DNA from: Conidiobolus incongruus B7586
Lineage: Eukaryota > Entomophthoromycota > Entomophthoromycetes > Entomophthorales > Conidiobolaceae
NCBI GenBank assembly: GCA_000697335.1
Contig: JNEM01013317.1
Coordinates: forward strand, 1-19,152
Direction: 5' to 3'
Length of the DNA: 19,152 bases
The notes under the pieces: generated by a model
What the model was told of the DNA's origin: nothing
The model's input: the letters and a program-made list of their open reading frames with translations, nothing else
Database searches by the model: none
Translations under genes and position numbers: made by a program
Shown: piece after piece, positions 1 to 8,001 of the stretch
Layout: every line of letters begins with the position of its first letter
Numbering within the stretch: position 1 is the stretch's first letter

Positions 1-508
1 TATAATATAATATTATATAAATTATTTTAATTTATAACTTATTAATATAATTATTTATATTATAAAATAAATATAATATCACTAATAATATCAAATTTTA
101 TATATATATGAGGGTAATAAAAATCTATTATTTCAATCTATTCTATATATATTCTATAGATTAAATAGATATGTCATTAACTAAGATATTTTATCATATA
201 ATATATATAAATATTTATTGCAAAAAACATTAAAATTTATATTGCCCCAAATTTAAAGTATATATATACATTATGCTAGTTTGTTAATCCTTTAATAATA
301 TTAGTCAGTTTATTTTATATAATTCTTATTCTAATATTCCAAGCATTATTCCTATATTTCAATATAGGGAAAATTTTCTAAAATGCATATTGCTATTTTG
401 AAAGCCTATAGAGCATTTCATATAGAGGAATATCTTATTTATATCACCTTATCAATTTTATTCTATCTACAATGATATTGATATCTTTACTGGTTTCTAG
501 ATCAATGC

Positions 509-678
509 TTACTTAAAATAACGCTTTTTACGATCAATATGTTGTAATAACATTGTAACACGACCAGATAATCGCAAGTTTCTATATCCAAATTACACAC
601 TTTCAACCAAAACCAATATCCGAGCAACATCACTCACTTATAAAGAATTAAAGCACGCTAATATCTGTAGTTTCAAAA
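509..678 (-). pseudogene. Possible gene relic, unknown family
   Basis: On the minus strand one frame reads as protein-like sequence in several consecutive pieces with balanced, non-AT-biased codons, the last piece containing GYRNLRLSGRV followed by a basic tail. The reading is interrupted at several points, there is no clear start codon, and no splice sites were found that would tidy it. Local GC is well above the flanking spacer, the same contrast seen at the true genes of this window. I do not recognise the family. It could be a decayed host gene, an internal exon of a gene I cannot assemble, or chance. Confidence is low because each piece is under 30 codons. Confidence 0.2.
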
Positions 679-1454
679 GTCACACCTAATCTTTCAAAAA
701 TGAATTTATACATGATTGACTTATTGATATTATAATCTTTTATATTATTACTCAGTATCTTTCATCAAAAATAAAGTACACATAATTGATAACTTATAAA
801 TATTTTGAGGTAAATTATTTTTTCAAATTTAGGTATAGAGCATTAAAATTACGGTATTAAATAATTCAGTGAAAAAATTAATTCATTGGATATATAGTTC
901 TATATATTATAAAATAATAATTTAATATTTTATTAATATAATTTAATCATGAATATTATTTTCCAATACTTTTTTGAATATTCCAAATATAATAATTTAA
1001 AATATATTTTGAATTATATATTTATTAAGAACAATCGCGAATAACTTGGAAATTCAGAATATATTATTAACTTTATATTCTGTCAAGTTGAAAATATATG
1101 AAATATTGTTGAAATAGTAATATTTTGATTTAAAATGATAATTTAAATATAATTAAATTCATTAATATTGATTATTGGATTATAATATATTATTGATTAA
1201 ATGATTGGATCAATATTCAATATACTTATTAAAATAAGCACTTCAACCAATATCCTAAAAATTAATGATCTTATTAAACTATTATTTATAGTTAAAAATT
1301 AATAAATTTGATGATGTTACTGATATGAAGGAACAGAATTTTATATTGGGTTACAATCTATTTGAATAAAAATTGAAATAAAAAACTGTAATAAAAAGAA
1401 ATTAAATTAAACCAAAGATAATAAAACATCAGGGAATAATATGATATGACAATG

Positions 1455-1460
1455 TTTATT
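1455..1460 (-). terminator. Poly(A) signal AATAAA
   Basis: A perfect AATAAA on the minus strand starts 19 nt beyond the stop codon of the gene ending at 1479. That is close but workable for cleavage and polyadenylation of its transcript. In AT-rich DNA the hexamer is common, so position is the main support. Confidence 0.4.
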
Positions 1461-1478
1461 AATGCTAATCATATAAGA

Positions 1479-2669
1479 TTATGGTTGGTAAACTATTTTT
1501 AAATCGTATTGATTGATCGAAACAATAGTACATATAAAAGTAATCCTAAGATGCTCAGGAATATCGTCATACCTTGAAATTTGGTGGACGTCTAATTCCG
1601 ATACCGCATTGGGATTGTAGATGATAGGAATGGTCAACAAATCGCCGTTATGGTGGATTGGGGGATTGAATTCGAATTTGAAAGCGATCATGTTACCTTT
1701 GAGGGTACCGAATTTTACAGGAGTCATTTGGAATTCGGGGTTCGCTTCCACGTGCTTCATTATTTGGTTAATCACTTTCACTTTGGCGCAGTATACAAAT
1801 GAAGATTGGATCCAGCTCGATGTTATCGTCACTGGACTCAGCTCGCGAGCTATATTGGTCAGTTGATGAATATTTTCAGGGAGGATACTAAAGGATAGCA
1901 AATTGCGCAATTTAATTAAATTAATATATCTCAAATGACCCAACGGGGTAGTGAGAGGAATACCGTCATTCTCGTAGCGATGAGTATCAAACCGGGTGGT
2001 GATTTTCCTCACCATTTCCAATTCGACATCCCTGGGAAGAAATTTTATGACAGGAGGTAGAAAATCGAGTTGGATATTTACATTGTTGAATTTTTGGGTC
2101 GTTCTAAACAGTCTATGAATTTCGGTGGTATATAGTGCATTGGTGTCGTATACGATTAGGTTGGTGAGTTGTTCAAAGCTTTGGAGTAGGTATATGAGTA
2201 ATGTTTGTTTGTATTGAAGTGAATAGCTTAAATTGTTTGTGGGTTTCAAATCGGGTAAATGATCTCGCATGAGCAATAAGTCATAATTGAGATCGAGTTC
2301 GTCCTGAAGAATTGCATTCAGCCTCTCCCAGTGGCGCCAGTCGCGTTGGGATAGGAATATAATTAAGCATGAATCATCATTGTGATACCTCTGCAGTATA
2401 TTATATGTTTCCTGTAAAAGATAATCCCTTGGATTAAAGCCATATTCTCTAGAAGGCATTATCTCTTCAATATTGATCCAGTCGAAAGGAGGTTTCGTCA
2501 ATAATTTCATAAGTCGGTCGGACCATAGCACCGTACTTGGATTTGGCGTAGCAAGTAAACTATACTCTACATCCAATACCAACATAGTTTTGATTTTATC
2601 CCATCTGTCAGATCTTTGTAATTGATCAACTAAAGTTTCTATACAAATTTCAAAGTTGTATGCCGACAT
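1479..2669 (-). CDS. HAD_SAK-like protein, copy A (degenerate active site)
   Basis: Encodes 396 residues in one uninterrupted frame. I start at the ATG at 2669 (MSAYNFEICIETL): the frame stays open a little upstream but only to a TTG, and the paralogue at 3263-4453 starts at the equivalent Met and is also 396 residues. Residues 28-49 (LVLDVEYSLLATP..LW) match in order the first motif of the fungal 'HAD domain in Swiss Army Knife RNA repair' family (PF10307), which as I recall reads FDFDNTLFxTPLPNPxLW. Later landmarks also fit: PFDW near 61-64, FLSQR at 105-109 for the family's LLTGR, QYKQTLL around Lys154, and a strand ending VYD175. The presumed nucleophile Asp33 is kept, but the +2 acid is Glu35, the following Thr is lost and the last acidic motif keeps one Asp. 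The C-terminal half (about 210-396) is shared with the paralogue and unassigned. The fold assignment is inference, and catalytic activity is doubtful. No intron, signal peptide or membrane segment is seen. Confidence 0.75.
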   Translation of the reverse strand: MSAYNFEICIETLVDQLQRSDRWDKIKTMLVLDVEYSLLATPNPSTVLWSDRLMKLLTKPPFDWINIEEIMPSREYGFNPRDYLLQETYNILQRYHNDDSCLIIFLSQRDWRHWERLNAILQDELDLNYDLLLMRDHLPDLKPTNNLSYSLQYKQTLLIYLLQSFEQLTNLIVYDTNALYTTEIHRLFRTTQKFNNVNIQLDFLPPVIKFLPRDVELEMVRKITTRFDTHRYENDGIPLTTPLGHLRYINLIKLRNLLSFSILPENIHQLTNIARELSPVTITSSWIQSSFVYCAKVKVINQIMKHVEANPEFQMTPVKFGTLKGNMIAFKFEFNPPIHHNGDLLTIPIIYNPNAVSELDVHQISRYDDIPEHLRITFICTIVSINQYDLKIVYQP

Positions 2670-2686
2670 ATTTATGTACAATTGAT

Positions 2687-2693
2687 AGTCACT
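2687..2693 (-). promoter_or_regulatory. Shared AGTGACT element before start codon
   Basis: AGTGACT on the coding strand lies 18 nt upstream of the ATG at 2669. The paralogue has the same heptamer 16 nt upstream of its ATG at 4453, followed in both by an AATT and an A-rich leader. This may be leader sequence kept since the duplication or a conserved start-site element. The rest of the two upstream regions has largely diverged. Confidence 0.35.
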
Positions 2694-2753
2694 CTATTTC
2701 TATATACTTATGAATTGTAATCCTTTTAAATATAAATTTTATCAAATTATATT

Positions 2754-2763
2754 TTATGGGATT
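2754..2763 (-). promoter_or_regulatory. AATCCCATAA promoter motif (copy 1)
   Basis: The decamer AATCCCATAA on the coding strand is 85 nt upstream of the ATG at 2669. Identical decamers lie upstream of the other two minus-strand genes (4527-4536 and 7946-7955), and a one-base variant is at 7992-8001. CCC is rare in these spacers, so recurrence at the same kind of place suggests a transcription factor site. No factor is assigned. Confidence 0.45.
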
Positions 2764-3192
2764 GATTTAATTTTGACAGAATAATTTTTAATTTCATCAA
2801 ATTATATAGCAAATTTCGATTACCTTGTAATTATTAATAACAATCATTATTTGACACAAAATTAATTCAATATTTTGCATATAATAATTTTTAAAATATT
2901 CCATATTTTATAGATTATTACATTTTTTAGCAGTTTATCAATTGATAATGAATTTATAAACGCTAATATTATTATTAATACAATTGCAACAATACCAATC
3001 ATGATATTATTGACAATATCACATTTAAAATAATGAGTAATACAAATATTAAAATATAAGATATTGAATATTGAGCCAATATAAAGAGTTAGAATAAAAT
3101 TAATTAACAAATTATAAAAAATTTATTCAGAAATATTTCAAAAATTTAATAATTAAAATATATTGTAGTGTTACAGAATAATATGACAAGAA

Positions 3193-3210
3193 ATTGGCAA
3201 TTTTGCCAAT
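3193..3210. repeat. Perfect 8-bp inverted repeat, 2-nt loop
   Basis: ATTGGCAA at 3193-3200 and TTGCCAAT at 3203-3210 are exact reverse complements separated by TT. The hairpin starts 53 nt past the stop of the minus-strand gene ending at 3263, so it may lie in that gene's 3' UTR, or be a two-sided protein site since it carries CCAAT on both strands. Four of eight positions per arm are G or C or adjoin them, so it stands out from the spacer. Confidence 0.5.
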
Positions 3211-3262
3211 AAAATGATAGATAATAATGATGAATAATGAATGATATATGCTAAACTCTAAG

Positions 3263-4453
3263 TTAATTCCCATAAGAAATTTTTAAATCATACTGGTTAA
3301 TGGGATGAAGGGAGCAAGAGAATGTGAAGCCTTTGTAGGGCGAAATCTCCGTGAATTTGGATATGTAATGGGTGTCAAATTCAGATACGGAGTTCGGATT
3401 GTAGATGATAGGGAGTACAAATTCGTCTCCGTTAGTGGCGAGAGGGGGCACCGAGCGGAATTTAAAGGCGATCATGGCATCTTTAAATATGCCCATCTTG
3501 ATGGGGGTCAGCTGAAAGAAGGGATTGGACTCGATCTGTTTGATGATGGCGTTGGCAATCTTGAGCTTGACCTTGAGGATGTAGGAGGATTCAATCCAGC
3601 TAGAGTCAATGACAATGGGACTCATGGATTTAGCAATGTTGGTGAGTTCCGCGATGTGGGAGGAGTCGATGGAGAAGGAGAGCAGGTTGCGAAATTTAAT
3701 GAGGTTAATGTAGCGCAAGGAACCCAGTGGAGAAGAGAGGGGAATGCCAGCATTTTCATAGGGGTGGTCGTCAAATTGGGTGGTGATTTTCTTGACCATT
3801 TCTAATTCGATGTCGCGGGGAAGGAACTTGAGGTGGGAGGAAGGTGAGTGAATAAAGATCGAGTTATTTTGAATATGCGGTGTTTTACGCAGAATTTTGC
3901 GCAAACTGTACGTATTCAATAGAATGGGGTCGATTACGACACCTCCGGAAAGTTGAGGAAAGCTTTGGGTGATATAGATTAGAAGCGTTTGCTTGAATTG
4001 AAGCATGTAATTGGTAACCGGATTAGATGCCAAATCAGATATATCTTCACGCATTATTAATAGATCATAACTTAGATTGAGCTCATCCTGGAGAATTGAG
4101 TTCAACTTTTCCCAATGGCGCCAGTTGCGCTGAGATACAAAGATAATTAGACAAGAGGGGTCATTTTGGTACTCTTGCAGCTTTTCATAAGTTTCAGAAA
4201 CAAGATAATCATTAGGGTTGACGCCAAAATCCTTAGATGGCATAGTCTCTTCAATATTAATCCAGTCAAATGGAGGTTTATGTAATAACTTAATCAAATA
4301 GTCTGACCACAACACAGGACTTGGAATAGGTGTGGCGAGCAAAACATTCTCTACATCCATAAACACCAAAGTTTGAATCTTGTCCCATCTGTCGGAACTT
4401 TTTAATTGCTCAATGAGAGTGTCAATACAGATTTCAAAATTATGGGAAATCAT
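3263..4453 (-). CDS. HAD_SAK-like protein, copy B (degenerate active site)
   Basis: Encodes 396 residues, the same length as copy A, with a little over half of residues identical by eye and almost no gaps. I start at the ATG at 4453 (MISHNFEICIDTL); the frame continues upstream only to a GTG. Motifs line up with copy A: MDVENVLLATP at 32-42, PPFDWINIEE near 60-69, FVSQR at 105-109, QFKQTLL around Lys154 and VVIDP near Asp175. As in copy A, the canonical HAD DxDxT reads DVE then a non-Thr, and the terminal acidic motif has a single Asp. The best-kept blocks are FLPRD.ELEMV.KITT, GSLRYINLIK.RNLLSFSI, PIIYNPN.VSE.D and INQYDLKI, so the C-terminal half is also under constraint. GC content is higher than in copy A. 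No intron is needed, unlike the other three genes here. Family placement is inference from motif order; biochemical role unknown. Confidence 0.75.
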   Translation of the reverse strand: MISHNFEICIDTLIEQLKSSDRWDKIQTLVFMDVENVLLATPIPSPVLWSDYLIKLLHKPPFDWINIEETMPSKDFGVNPNDYLVSETYEKLQEYQNDPSCLIIFVSQRNWRHWEKLNSILQDELNLSYDLLIMREDISDLASNPVTNYMLQFKQTLLIYITQSFPQLSGGVVIDPILLNTYSLRKILRKTPHIQNNSIFIHSPSSHLKFLPRDIELEMVKKITTQFDDHPYENAGIPLSSPLGSLRYINLIKFRNLLSFSIDSSHIAELTNIAKSMSPIVIDSSWIESSYILKVKLKIANAIIKQIESNPFFQLTPIKMGIFKDAMIAFKFRSVPPLATNGDEFVLPIIYNPNSVSEFDTHYISKFTEISPYKGFTFSCSLHPINQYDLKISYGN

Positions 4454-4468
4454 TTTAATATAATTACA

Positions 4469-4475
4469 AGTCACT
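4469..4475 (-). promoter_or_regulatory. Shared AGTGACT element before start codon
   Basis: Coding-strand AGTGACT lies 16 nt upstream of the ATG at 4453, matching the element at 2687-2693 before the paralogue. It may be a relic of the duplicated leader or a functional start-site motif. Confidence 0.35.
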
Positions 4476-4526
4476 TTTTATTAACATATATTTATGTATT
4501 TAAATAATTTCTTTTACTTTTAATTA

Positions 4527-4536
4527 TTATGGGATT
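4527..4536 (-). promoter_or_regulatory. AATCCCATAA promoter motif (copy 2)
   Basis: An exact copy of the decamer, 74 nt upstream of the ATG at 4453. A TTTCCC half-site follows on the plus strand at 4540-4545, so GGGA and TCCC face each other across 7 nt, loosely recalling the paired arrangement at 7983-7999. Confidence 0.45.
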
Positions 4537-5722
4537 TTGTTTCCCTTTTGATTCAGCATATTGACTATATAATGTAAACTTGATTGAATATTACATCATC
4601 CTAAAATCACTTTTATTTTACAGCTATCATCCAATTTTGAGATATAACTAAGATATTATAATAATCTTAATATATTCAATTTTTAAAATTCTAATTTTCC
4701 AATATCCTTAACAGATCCCTTAAAAAAATATCTGAAATTTGTATTAACTTTTTATAAGCGATTTTAAATAATGTATTATCATATTTTGACTAGGACCAAT
4801 TATCAAATAGGGCTGTTTTCTTCGATTTTTTAATTTTAATAGGTAGTATCTAATTATACAAGCTACATTATTAAAATTCATAATCAAGATTTTTGTTTTT
4901 ATATGTGATATATATATTTGTTTAGAGACAATTAAGATCAATTTTCTAAGACTTTATTTTAATATATTTGATAGAATTCAATTTAATTGTGAATAAAAAA
5001 ATACACTTTGCTTAAAATCAACCATAAATGGAATTTAATATAAAATTTCAAGTTTTAAATGAATGTTTTGAATAGTTCATTGAATATTGCAATTGTTGAT
5101 AGATTTTTAAATAAAAATCAATACTGATCTTAAATATATTCTTAATTTTGATGCTCGTTATATCATGCATTTAACTATTTTGTAAAGAAATTTAGTAATG
5201 AAATGTTTTAACAATTGTCAATCGATTTAATAATTCACAATGTTTTTGGGAATTTGATTAAATAATATTTCAAAATAAAAATTATATAAATAATATTGAT
5301 TGATTTGAAAAATACATTCAAATAGATTAAATATGGGTAAATGTTTTCGACTAAATATATAAAAAAATAACAACTGAATATATTGAATAATGATTTATCC
5401 ATATTATTTTGCAGTATCTAAATAATTATAATTGAGATTGAGACTTAATTAAATGACAATAATTCTGATTCAGTATATGAGGAAATATTATATCATTGAG
5501 AATAATTCAAGATATCAAATAATACATATTTAACAAATAATTATAATCAAACACAATTTGATTTGTTTGTAAAAAAGATATATTGCATGGTTTTAGCTTA
5601 TATTTGTTTTATTATGTATTGTTGAAATTAATGGGAGCAAAAATACATAATTTTCTCATATTCAAATTAAATATAATATGAAACCAAAATCAAGTTATTC
5701 CATTAAATAATGTATTTCATGA

Positions 5723-5741
5723 ATATATATATATATATATA
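5723..5741. repeat. TA dinucleotide microsatellite
   Basis: Nineteen uninterrupted bases of alternating A and T, 15 bp left of the hairpin element at 5756. Such tracts are common in spacers of this composition and mutate easily in length. Confidence 0.9.
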
Positions 5742-5755
5742 CATTAATATTGTAA

Positions 5756-5826
5756 ACCTCTGTATTAAATAGTCAATATTTAATATTATAAAATATATTG
5801 AATTATAGCACTATCTTTACAGAGGT
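5756..5826. mobile_element. Candidate 71-bp MITE-like hairpin element
   Basis: ACCTCTGTA at 5756-5764 is the exact reverse complement of TACAGAGGT at 5818-5826. Going inward, ATAG (5769-5772) pairs with CTAT (5811-5814) and CAATAT (5774-5779) with ATATTG (5795-5800), so nearly the whole unit folds into one imperfect hairpin. TAA flanks it on both sides (5753-5755 and 5827-5829), the size and wording of PIF/Harbinger target duplications. A 3-bp duplication is weak evidence in AT-rich DNA, no second copy was seen in the window, and it encodes nothing. It could instead be a structured RNA or a two-arm protein site. Confidence 0.35.
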
Positions 5827-6230
5827 TAAATTGTTACCTTTTAACATTACATTTAATACGACTATAACTAAAATTTTCAAAATTATGTTTTTGAAAGTAT
5901 AAGATACAAATCTTAGAGTTGATTATTGTAGATTTTGTTTATATATTGAATCGATATATATAGTAATGAATAATTCTATATTTTTAAATTTTGATCTATC
6001 GCCGCTATCAGTCACTATAAAATGTAATTTTTATGATTAATGATTTATTTGGATATAATGAGATAAATATTGAATATAATGTTACATAATTGACAATAGA
6101 AAAGAATATTTAATAACCTTAAAAATAAACATAACTTTAATACTCGAATTATGGAATTAAGATAGTTAAAAATTTAATTAAATTTGAAAATTAAATTACA
6201 CAGCGAATATTATTACAAAAGGTAATCGTG

Positions 6231-6248
6231 TATATATAGAGAGAGAGA
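6231..6248. repeat. Compound TA/GA microsatellite
   Basis: A run of TA repeats passes directly into GA repeats ending in GACA. Simple sequence with no coding role. Confidence 0.85.
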
Positions 6249-6595
6249 CAAATATAGAAACTAAGAAATTTTAATTTACAATTGCCATTGATACAATGAA
6301 TCATTATAGAGTGAGGATGAGTTGATAGTTGTGTGAATTAAATTAATATAGATATTGCTGAAATCACCATCAAATATATTAGAATAAAATGAATATATGC
6401 CATCTAATTCGAATTTGATAACTTGAATTGAAAACAGCAATAATTGAAGGGAAGAAAACGAAGAAAGTATATTTCATGAATGTTTATACAAGTATTAGGC
6501 TACCCAAACTAGTTAAGTATATGAACCTTAAAAGATAGAGTAATCGGATTTAGAGAGCAAATTAGATAGGAGATATAGTTGGAAAAGGATGCAAA

Positions 6596-7781
6596 TTAAT
6601 TGGCTTCTATTTTGAGATTTTCTACAGCGGGTAATTCCTCTGATTGTTCCTCATTTTGTTGACGATGATCAGTCAAACCACCAAAATCGAAAGCAGCATC
6701 ATCTTCTTCATAGAAAGCAAATTGATCCCAATCAGGATTGTATTCGAAGAATTCTCTACCGCTGAGATTAAGGTTCTTACCAGCCTTGACAGCATTTTCC
6801 TTAGTCTTACGAGCAGCTTCAGCTTCAGCTTCTTGCTTAGCCTTTCTATTCTTTTTCCATTCAGTGAAAGATTCCAAAGTAATAGGGGTGAGATTAGGAC
6901 CAAGTTTGTGTCTCTATAGTAATGTATTAATAAATTGTAGATCGACAAAAAAAATTTATAATTTACCTCGGTTTCCAAGAATTCTTCCAATGAAATTTCT
7001 TCTTTAGCTTCATCCTTTTGCTGCTTAGATTTCAATACGAAACCAGGTGGAAGGGCATGGCGGTATTTACATTCCTTAGCACCATTAGGACATTCCCAGA
7101 ACCAACCATACTTTTGAGTTTCAATAGCTTCCAAAAAGTATTTGCATACAATATCTGTGGTAGTTCTAGGATTACCATGTTTGGATAAAACGACTTTTTC
7201 AAGTTTATCTTGATCCCAGTCTTCCATTTTATCGTCTAAAATAATTGAATTTGACAATATAAATTAAAAAGTAAAGGTAAAAAAAATGAAATTACCTTCT
7301 TTCTTACGGTTATCAGTGTATAAATCAATTTTAGCAGATTTACGTTCGGATTCTAAATTGTGAGAGAATTTACATTTGGAACCCTTTTGACAAGTTCCAG
7401 CTTTAAAGAAAGCACATAAAACAGTCTTGGGATCAGTACCAAAGGGAACTTTTTGTTGAACTTGAATAGGCTTAAATAATTCGGCAAGTTCTTCCTTCTT
7501 TCTAGCTTCGGCCTCTTTTTTAGCTTGAATACGAGCTTTCTCATCAGCGGCAGCTTTCTAATAATGTGAAATTAATTAATAATTGAAAAAAGATTTATTG
7601 TGGGGTAAATTAAAATTACCATAGTTTTCCTATCACCAGCCTTTTCAGCTTGTTCCTTAATATTTTGGACATATTTATTAACTTTAGCTGATTTGTTCTT
7701 ATTCTTTAAACCGAAGGTCTTATCTTCGACCATCTTTTGTTTATCCTTTTTAGGCTTGTTATCTTGCTTTTTGGGTGGCAT
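6596..7781 (-). CDS. ZC3H15/Tma46-family CCCH zinc-finger protein (DRG family regulatory protein 1)
   Basis: Four exons, 336 residues: 7781-7620, 7557-7296, 7235-6967 and 6913-6596, joined by introns of 62, 60 and 53 nt with GTAATT or GTAAAT donors and TAG acceptors. The start is the first ATG, giving the lysine-rich N-terminus [17 protein letters not shown] typical of the family. CCCH finger 1 is C102-x7-C110-x5-C116-x3-H120. Finger 2 is C172-x17-C190-x6-C197-x3-H201, including [11 protein letters not shown] and [12 protein letters not shown], hallmark wording of ZC3H15/Tma46. A lysine- and glutamate-rich helix lies at about 55-77. The part after finger 2 ([14 protein letters not shown], then [11 protein letters not shown]) corresponds to the DFRP region that binds the DRG1/Rbg1 GTPase. 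The tail is acidic. In yeast, Tma46 associates with translating ribosomes through Rbg1; length there is about 345. A single-copy housekeeping gene, and the call is firm. Confidence 0.95.
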
Positions 7782-7855
7782 TTTTAATTTATTTTTTCAA
7801 AACAAAATGAATAACACACTTTATTTTTTTTTTAATTGAACCAAAAAATGGATAG

Positions 7856-7862
7856 TTTTATA
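7856..7862 (-). promoter_or_regulatory. TATA-box candidate TATAAAA
   Basis: Minus-strand TATAAAA (within CATATAAAACT) lies 75 nt upstream of the ATG at 7781, a normal distance for a short 5' UTR. TATA-like strings are frequent here, so support is positional only. Confidence 0.35.
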
Positions 7863-7945
7863 TGAGATAATTTTATCTCTGAATTCATTTTGAAATTTAT
7901 TTTAAATTTATTTAAATTAATTTCTGTTTGTTAATATATTTGAAT

Positions 7946-7955
7946 TTATGGGATT
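7946..7955 (-). promoter_or_regulatory. AATCCCATAA promoter motif (copy 3)
   Basis: Exact decamer 165 nt upstream of the zinc-finger gene's ATG, on its coding strand, about 90 nt beyond the TATA candidate. A further copy follows at 7992-8001. Confidence 0.45.
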
Positions 7956-7982
7956 TTTTTCTAGATTCTTCTTATGATGTGT

Positions 7983-8001
7983 TCCCATTTATTATGGGAT
8001 C
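7983..8001 (-). promoter_or_regulatory. Palindromic ATCCCAT motif pair (copy 4)
   Basis: TCCCAT (7983-7988) and ATGGGA (7994-7999) are exact inverted arms around a 5-nt TTATT spacer. The right arm belongs to GATCCCATAA on the minus strand, a one-base variant of the shared decamer. The palindrome suggests binding by a dimer, or a site that serves both directions of this divergent spacer. Confidence 0.45.

Larger units (their letters stand above)
1..1478. other. AT-rich intergenic spacer, left edge
   Basis: No convincing complete gene lies here. The stretch is mostly A/T with short homopolymer and TA-rich runs. The exception is a relatively GC-richer island between about 400 and 690, which holds protein-like minus-strand reading segments and is entered separately as a possible gene relic. 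The 11-mer TATAGAGCATT occurs at 407-417 and again at 834-844, so the island sits between direct repeats. In DNA this AT-rich a repeat of that length is expected about once by chance. The right end carries the probable 3' end of the neighbouring minus-strand gene. Confidence 0.6.
2670..3262. other. Spacer between the tandem paralogues
   Basis: About 590 bp of AT-rich DNA separates the start of copy A from the stop of copy B. It holds the copy A promoter elements at 2687-2693 and 2754-2763 and a perfect hairpin at 3193-3210. A minus-strand open stretch at 3110-2862 would give a hydrophobic peptide, but it opens with TTG and is made mainly of I, L, N, K and Y codons as expected of AT-rich noise, so I do not call it a gene. 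Confidence 0.6.
4454..6595. other. 2.1 kb AT-rich spacer
   Basis: Apart from the promoter elements of the gene starting at 4453, this region shows no gene. Open stretches such as 4941-4744 on the minus strand are short and made of A/T-rich codons. It contains a TA microsatellite at 5723-5741, a nested hairpin element at 5756-5826 and a TA/GA microsatellite at 6231-6248. The last 150 bases before 6596 are somewhat less AT-rich and probably hold the 3' UTR of the zinc-finger gene, though no perfect AATAAA was seen close to its stop. Confidence 0.6.

Noticed and set aside
1621-1866. Plus-strand 81-codon frame antisense to HAD-like copy A
   Set aside because: It lies wholly inside copy A, whose frame is conserved in the paralogue; a shadow frame.
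2862-3110. Minus-strand 82-codon hydrophobic frame between the paralogues
   Set aside because: It opens with TTG, its only internal ATG is late, and its I/L/N/K/Y composition is what random A/T-rich DNA gives. No homology is evident.
3305-3805. Plus-strand open stretch of 166 codons antisense to HAD-like copy B
   Set aside because: It mirrors the conserved coding frame of copy B, has no equivalent of similar length opposite copy A, and its glycine/valine/aspartate-rich make-up is that of a reverse-frame shadow.
4744-4941. Minus-strand 65-codon frame in the spacer
   Set aside because: Composition is A/T-noise-like, with no homology, no splice partners and no promoter signal.
7353-7544. Minus-strand 63-codon frame in the second exon of the zinc-finger gene
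   Set aside because: The alternative frame encodes the first CCCH finger and joins cleanly through both splice sites, so this is a shadow.
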